Assembly (NCBI RefSeq): GCF_000003605.2
Contig: NW_003139842.1
Span: 33,700 to 45,581 of the forward strand
Length of the DNA stretch: 11,882 nucleotides
Direction: 5' to 3'
DNA from: Saccoglossus kowalevskii
Lineage: Eukaryota; Hemichordata; Enteropneusta; Harrimaniidae
The notes under the pieces are model-generated. The model did not search any database and had not been told where the DNA came from. It worked only from the letters and a program-made list of their open reading frames with translations. The position numbers were made by a program, and so were the translations under genes. Positions 9,101-11,882 of the stretch are shown here, one piece after another (positions within the stretch are counted from its first letter, which is position 1; every line of letters begins with the position of its first letter).

Positions 9101-10158
9101 AATCGGCGGTACGCAGTTTCCAAAGACAAATACCATTACGTCCGCACGCTACAAATATTCACAGCTATATTATAGTAACAATGGGATTATATAACGCCTT
9201 AATTCATAACATCGTTACAACACAACGAATCAGTTTTCTGGAGAACCGGGTGGGGGGCTAATTACCCTTTAAACCATCGAGGTCTAACTGCGTGAATATA
9301 TATTTAAGACTATTTCGTTGACTTGGACGCACTGGCACTAAAACAGGTCAGGAATTTCGGCTCCCTGAACTTTGAATCAATCTCTATTATTTTTTCAACC
9401 ACAGACGTTTGGCAGTTACTTTTTTTTAGCTGAACCTGCTTGTATTTTGTCAGAAAAGCTAATTAGCGAAATCGGCGGAGCTACGAGGATTTTGGATTTT
9501 GGTTTGATTTTGATCACCTACCTTATTCAAAATGAACAATAAACAAATAATAAGGATAAAATAACTGACCATACCACGTGTAATCAGTAAAAAAAAATTC
9601 TGGTCTATGAAATGTCAAGAATCGATAGAAATTACATACAGAAAAGTACGTCTGGCTTTAGCAATACTGAAAACTGGAAATCACCAAAAACATCAAACTG
9701 ACGAAAGAACCGAAATGAACAACACTAGGACACAATACAAGAATATACCAAGTGACCGGAAACAATAATGGAAAGGCTGAAACAAATAATAAAGATGTAC
9801 ATGGTGATGTCATAGAAGATAATTTGTGGTTTTACCTGCTGTGTGACGTTGATGACAAATGAAAGTATTCCTTATTGAAAGTATCATTTGACCTTTCTCT
9901 ACGATGTACATTATTATACGCCCAATCATATTCCTCCATAATACCTTTCCATTCCATAGCAAAATGTGTATATTCATCATATCGATGTATTATATCTGGC
10001 TCCGTAGATGTAGGTATCTGCTGCTGTATATGTGTTTGAACATGTTTATTACTGTTCAACGAAGAACTATGCATAATCTTCATGCCACTGTGTTTTTCGT
10101 TTGTCACCATTATGGACTTCGAGTTGGTATAAGATGCTATATTGCTGAGATCATCCAT
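5468..10158 (-). CDS. NXPE: NXPE family member (neurexophilin-like and PC-esterase domains), four-exon model
   Basis: Join of minus-strand exons 10158-9836, 7442-6891, 6727-6678 and 6186-5468: 1644 nt, 547 residues plus TAA. Intron phases match at every junction (2, 2, 1) and all borders are GT..AG. Residues 109-190 form the neurexophilin-like beta-sandwich, with a GGD turn (141-143), GNGTYSIYF (166-174) and WAGDANISI (178-186). A Cys-containing linker follows, ending near residue 270. Then come LPMCGP (317-322), the SLVC segment, and a PC-esterase domain with its GDS nucleophile motif at 367-369. The C-terminal WDMSISH...QVH (511-524) and LLLSYICP end where family members end. NXPE proteins are usually secretory or membrane glycoproteins of about 550 residues, and their substrates are mostly unknown. 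No signal peptide or membrane segment is seen at the modelled N-terminus, so a further 5' exon is possible. Family assignment is firm; orthology to a numbered NXPE is not. Confidence 0.92.
6678..6727 (-). CDS. NXPE: NXPE-like gene, exon 3 (50-nt micro-exon)
   Basis: Found by phase bookkeeping. Exon 2 ends in phase 2 and the last exon needs phase 1, so a linking exon is required. Between a CTGCAG acceptor and a GG|GTGAGT donor lie exactly 50 nt, one base plus 16 codons plus one base, reading QQNTLLTTMPMRIAVK with split Asn and Asp codons at its edges. The resulting LLTTMPMRIAVKD stretch fits the family's linker just before the LP.CGP entry to the PC-esterase domain. It is too short to show as an open reading frame on its own. 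Confidence 0.87.
6891..7442 (-). CDS. NXPE: NXPE-like gene, exon 2 (neurexophilin-like domain and Cys linker)
   Basis: 552 nt, residues 108 (split) to 292 (split). The acceptor is a long T-rich tract followed by CATACAAG|A, and the donor is AA|GTAAGT, a full consensus match. The exon's first base completes an AG|A Arg codon with exon 1. It carries the whole family-typical block from IFINGDKNNFKKGD through KDKYGNYRDKGGD and GNGTYSIYF to the Cys-bearing CDKPKTFSCKD, then the KKERLLL helix. The upstream open frame to 7597 is intron read-through: it has no family similarity and lies before the acceptor. Confidence 0.92.
7741..7944 (+). pseudogene. Unassigned plus-strand coding-like fragment, possibly death-fold-like
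   Basis: Open between TGA (7738-7740) and TAA (7942-7944) with no ATG before the conserved-looking part. It reads KDTISVCDIVRHMGHVF, then KPNWDRLQKTLELTEAQVLEV, then a charged tail. The W..L...L.L.E..V spacing is like helices 2-4 of death-superfamily domains (W..L...LGL...EI..I), and composition is more protein-like than its surroundings. A neighbouring frame at 7687-7773 (MRVFIQTEDERLIG...) overlaps it, as if a frameshift separates two parts. It lies antisense in NXPE intron 1, and no convincing splice borders were found. It may be a relic exon, a repeat-encoded piece, or chance. Confidence 0.3.
8187..8202 (+). repeat. 16-bp dispersed repeat, inverted copy at 9501-9516
   Basis: TGATCAAAATCAAACC here matches exactly the reverse complement of 9501-9516. 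Beyond the core, each side carries a loosely similar GC-richer AGCTCC-containing stretch. Both copies lie in NXPE intron 1. They may be ends of the same dispersed element. Confidence 0.45.
8578..8791. repeat. Diverged tandem duplication, two units of about 114 bp
   Basis: GTGGATCGCA starts unit 1 at 8578 and unit 2 at 8692. Later shared blocks include AACTATGC, TCAGAAGT, CAAATAC-like and TGTCAGCGA, so similarity runs through most of the unit. Within the body one base is lost in unit 2, which shifts frame between copies. The 106-codon open frame at 8578-8898 therefore does not read the same peptide in both units and is not supported as a gene. Confidence 0.7.
9836..10158 (-). CDS. NXPE: NXPE-like gene, exon 1 of the model (N-terminal region)
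   Basis: Encodes residues 1-107 plus two bases of codon 108, ending CAG|GTAAAA (donor GT at 9835-9834). The first 60 residues are polar and low in complexity, rich in Ser, His and Gln. The segment after them, containing MEWKGIMEEYDWAY and SNDTF, has the look of the pre-domain stalk of invertebrate NXPE proteins, and SSTSHSR leads straight into the beta-sandwich of the next exon. The ATG at 10158 is the first in frame. Directly upstream is TTACATTACAG|ACG, which could be a splice acceptor (AG at 10163-10162), so this ATG may be an internal Met. Confidence 0.75.
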
Positions 10159-10620
10159 CGTCTGTAATGTAATACTGTATACTGTACAATACGTTGAAAT
10201 ATCTGCATGCGATTTTAGCGGATTTGACTCTTGGCATGAATTAACAGAATCTTAATTTAGGTAAAGTGTCGACTATCTCCCTGTGAGAATATATTTTCTG
10301 TTAAATTAGCTACATCCTTGAATTAGCTAAATTACAAACTATCTAAAATAGCTAAAATAACACGTTAGCTAAAGCGACATGTTTTCCAGTATGTATATGG
10401 AATACTTCAAAATATGGAAATTTCATTGTACAAATGATCTTATTTAGTGACGGCCGCACAGAGTTCGTTTATATATGGTCAGTGGACGCCATAACATAAA
10501 GAATGGAAATCTATTGTGTGGGTGGGTGGCCCGGGAGGGTCACTCTATATTAAAACCTTACACCATGTGCGTTCTTGCTAAAAAATACTAGGCCCCTAGG
10601 ACTGGCGGCACATTGGCAAA
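10159..10620. other. Region upstream of the NXPE-like model
   Basis: No signal-peptide or membrane exon for the NXPE-like gene was found on the minus strand here, and there is no other gene. If the ATG at 10158 is the true start, this interval holds the 5' UTR and promoter; no convincing core-promoter motif could be singled out. Confidence 0.4.
10301..10371. repeat. Cluster of four TAGCTA repeats
   Basis: TAGCTA occurs at 10307-10312, 10324-10329, 10349-10354 and 10366-10371, spaced 17, 25 and 17 bp, mostly in a TTAGCTAAA context. It is a simple degenerate microsatellite-like cluster. Confidence 0.55.
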
Positions 10621-10740
10621 CCATACCCCCTATTGCGGACGCAATATAAATTTAGTACCCCCTAGAGCAGACAAATTGAAGAAAAAAACACCCCCTATTT
10701 CAGACACATATTGAGAACATCCTACCCCATATTGCGAGCA
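10621..10740. repeat. Short irregular array of CCCCCTA repeats (right copy)
   Basis: CCCCCTA cores begin at 10626, 10658 and 10691, with a degenerate ACCCCAT at 10724-10730, giving a period near 32-33 bp. ATTGCGGAC and ATTGCGAGC, or CAGACA, follow the core. Orientation matches the left-end array at 1-142, so the two arrays are probably members of one dispersed repeat family. Confidence 0.6.
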
Positions 10741-11194
10741 TTCTATACCGTTTTTTTTTGCAATCAAGTGGAGTGTGATCAACTCAAACAAGTTACTATA
10801 TATGCAACTCCTGTTGGTGTCATTCGTTGTTTGATGAAAAAGATGAGACTATTGACATGATAGTGAATATGATCATTTATTTTATAGTTTAATACACAAT
10901 GCACACGACTTTGCCAGGATTCTTATTCCATCAGATATCATTACGCAATTTTATGTTCAGCTCCGAGTGACTTTGGCATGAATACAGGGTAGAAACCCCC
11001 CCCCCCCAAAAAAAAAAAGCAGGATCTGGATGCAAATGAGACCGAGGCGCAAAAGAAGTTTCGGAAGTGTGGATGACTCTGGCGAATGACTTTCTGTATG
11101 CGGCTTATTGTAATCGACGAAACGGAACAAAACGGGATAACACACATAATAAAAATTAAACTGTAATCAGTGAAAATAGGTTTTATACGCACAA

Positions 11195-11882
11195 TATTTA
11201 CAAAATATTTGCCGAAAATAATAATATTTAATACGTATATAGCTTGTTTCGCTAACTACAGATAATCACAAATCTGTAATCTGCGAATACACGTACAATA
11301 TTAACAGCCGTCGGTTGAAACCTGACCAGTATATTCCGTGACCTTTCTAAGTGTATATATACAACATAAAACATATTCAAAAATCTGTAATCAATGAAAC
11401 ATTTGCTGAAAATAACGGGATTTTATGATTAGTGAATGGTTCGTTTCGCTAATTGTTTAATGAAGTTTTATACACGGCTGAAAGTTAAAAATACTGGTAA
11501 AGTTTCGTCCGATATCTGTGATTATTGTATCTGTAATTTAATAAGACCCTGTTTCGCCGCGTGATTGCAGATTTTCGATTATCTGTAATTAGCGAAACGA
11601 ACCATTACTGATTATATTGTTATTATCGGCAAACGTTTTATTTCGTTATATACTCATACTGAATGGTGAATATACTTGTCAAGTTTCGTCGACAGTTGTG
11701 AATATTGTACGTGTCAGAGTGTATATAATAACATAAAACATTTGACAAAAATAACGGGATTTTAATTAGTAAATGGTTTGTTTCGCTAATTACAGATAAT
11801 CGAAATCTGTAACCAGCGAAACGAGGGTCTGACACGTACCATTTACTAATTAAAACCCCGTTATTTTCGGCAAAAGTTTTAT
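11195..11882. repeat. Foldback/satellite-like family of nested direct and inverted repeats
   Basis: A module containing ACATTTG..., AAAATAACGGGATTTTA and GTTTCGCTAATTACAGAT recurs. Forward copies lie at about 11207-11275, 11391-11454 and 11733-11799; reverse-complement copies lie at about 11574-11640 and 11805-11882. The last forward/reverse pair makes a near-complete hairpin whose centre is 11780-11797 against 11805-11822 (16 of 18 pairs). AAGTTTCGTC recurs 181 bp apart (11500, 11681) and CATAAAACAT 367 bp apart (11365, 11732). The array continues past the right edge. Candidates are a foldback or MITE-type element, or a complex satellite; no transposase is seen. The minus-strand frames 11192-10941 and 11835-11638 are repeat shadows. 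Confidence 0.75.

Noticed and set aside
10941-11192. Minus-strand open frame with an N-terminal hydrophobic stretch, considered as the missing NXPE signal exon
   Set aside because: It runs through C12/A11 homopolymers and sequence next to the repeat family; no donor of suitable phase leading to 10161 could be argued.

Overview
The window is nuclear DNA of a multicellular animal. Its genes are split by introns with GT..AG borders, codon phases carry across the introns, there is a decayed non-LTR retrotransposon, and much of the rest is AT-rich non-coding and repeat DNA. The two recognisable genes are an NXPE-family (neurexophilin/PC-esterase) protein and a beta-galactosidase-1-like protein. 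That pairing, the AT-rich background and the compact introns fit an aquatic invertebrate (mollusc-like, or another lophotrochozoan or invertebrate deuterostome). The sequence alone does not settle the phylum.

Layout from left to right. (1) 1-170: short array of CCCCCT-containing repeats ending in a G15 run. (2) 765-1084, minus: first coding exon of a GLB1L2-like membrane-anchored GH35 beta-galactosidase. The rest of that gene lies beyond the left edge, so 1-764 is its intron. (3) 1085-2440: no gene seen. (4) about 2450-4530, plus: heavily mutated 3' part of a CR1/L2-like LINE. Reverse-transcriptase motifs, the C-terminal Cys-type region and a 3' UTR with AATAAA can be followed in order through many stops and frameshifts, and a foreign-looking hairpin segment sits between RT motifs A and B. 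(5) 4531-5467: no gene. (6) 5468-10158, minus: NXPE-family gene assembled here from four exons (9836-10158, 6891-7442, 6678-6727, 5468-6186). All three junctions keep frame and give a 547-residue product, including a 50-nt micro-exon. Its 2.4-kb first intron holds a possible plus-strand death-fold-like fragment and a diverged 113-114-bp tandem duplication. (7) 10159-11882: a second CCCCCT array, a TAGCTA cluster, and from about 11195 a nested direct/inverted (foldback) repeat family that continues past the right edge.

The two genes share a strand (NXPE upstream, GLB1L-like downstream) and are about 4.4 kb apart with the LINE between them. Both encode proteins expected in the secretory pathway, but nothing in the sequence shows that they work together. 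I found no tRNA, rRNA, CRISPR or prokaryote-type operon. The strongest results are the frame-consistent NXPE gene model and the long degenerate LINE; no clearly new biological system is visible.
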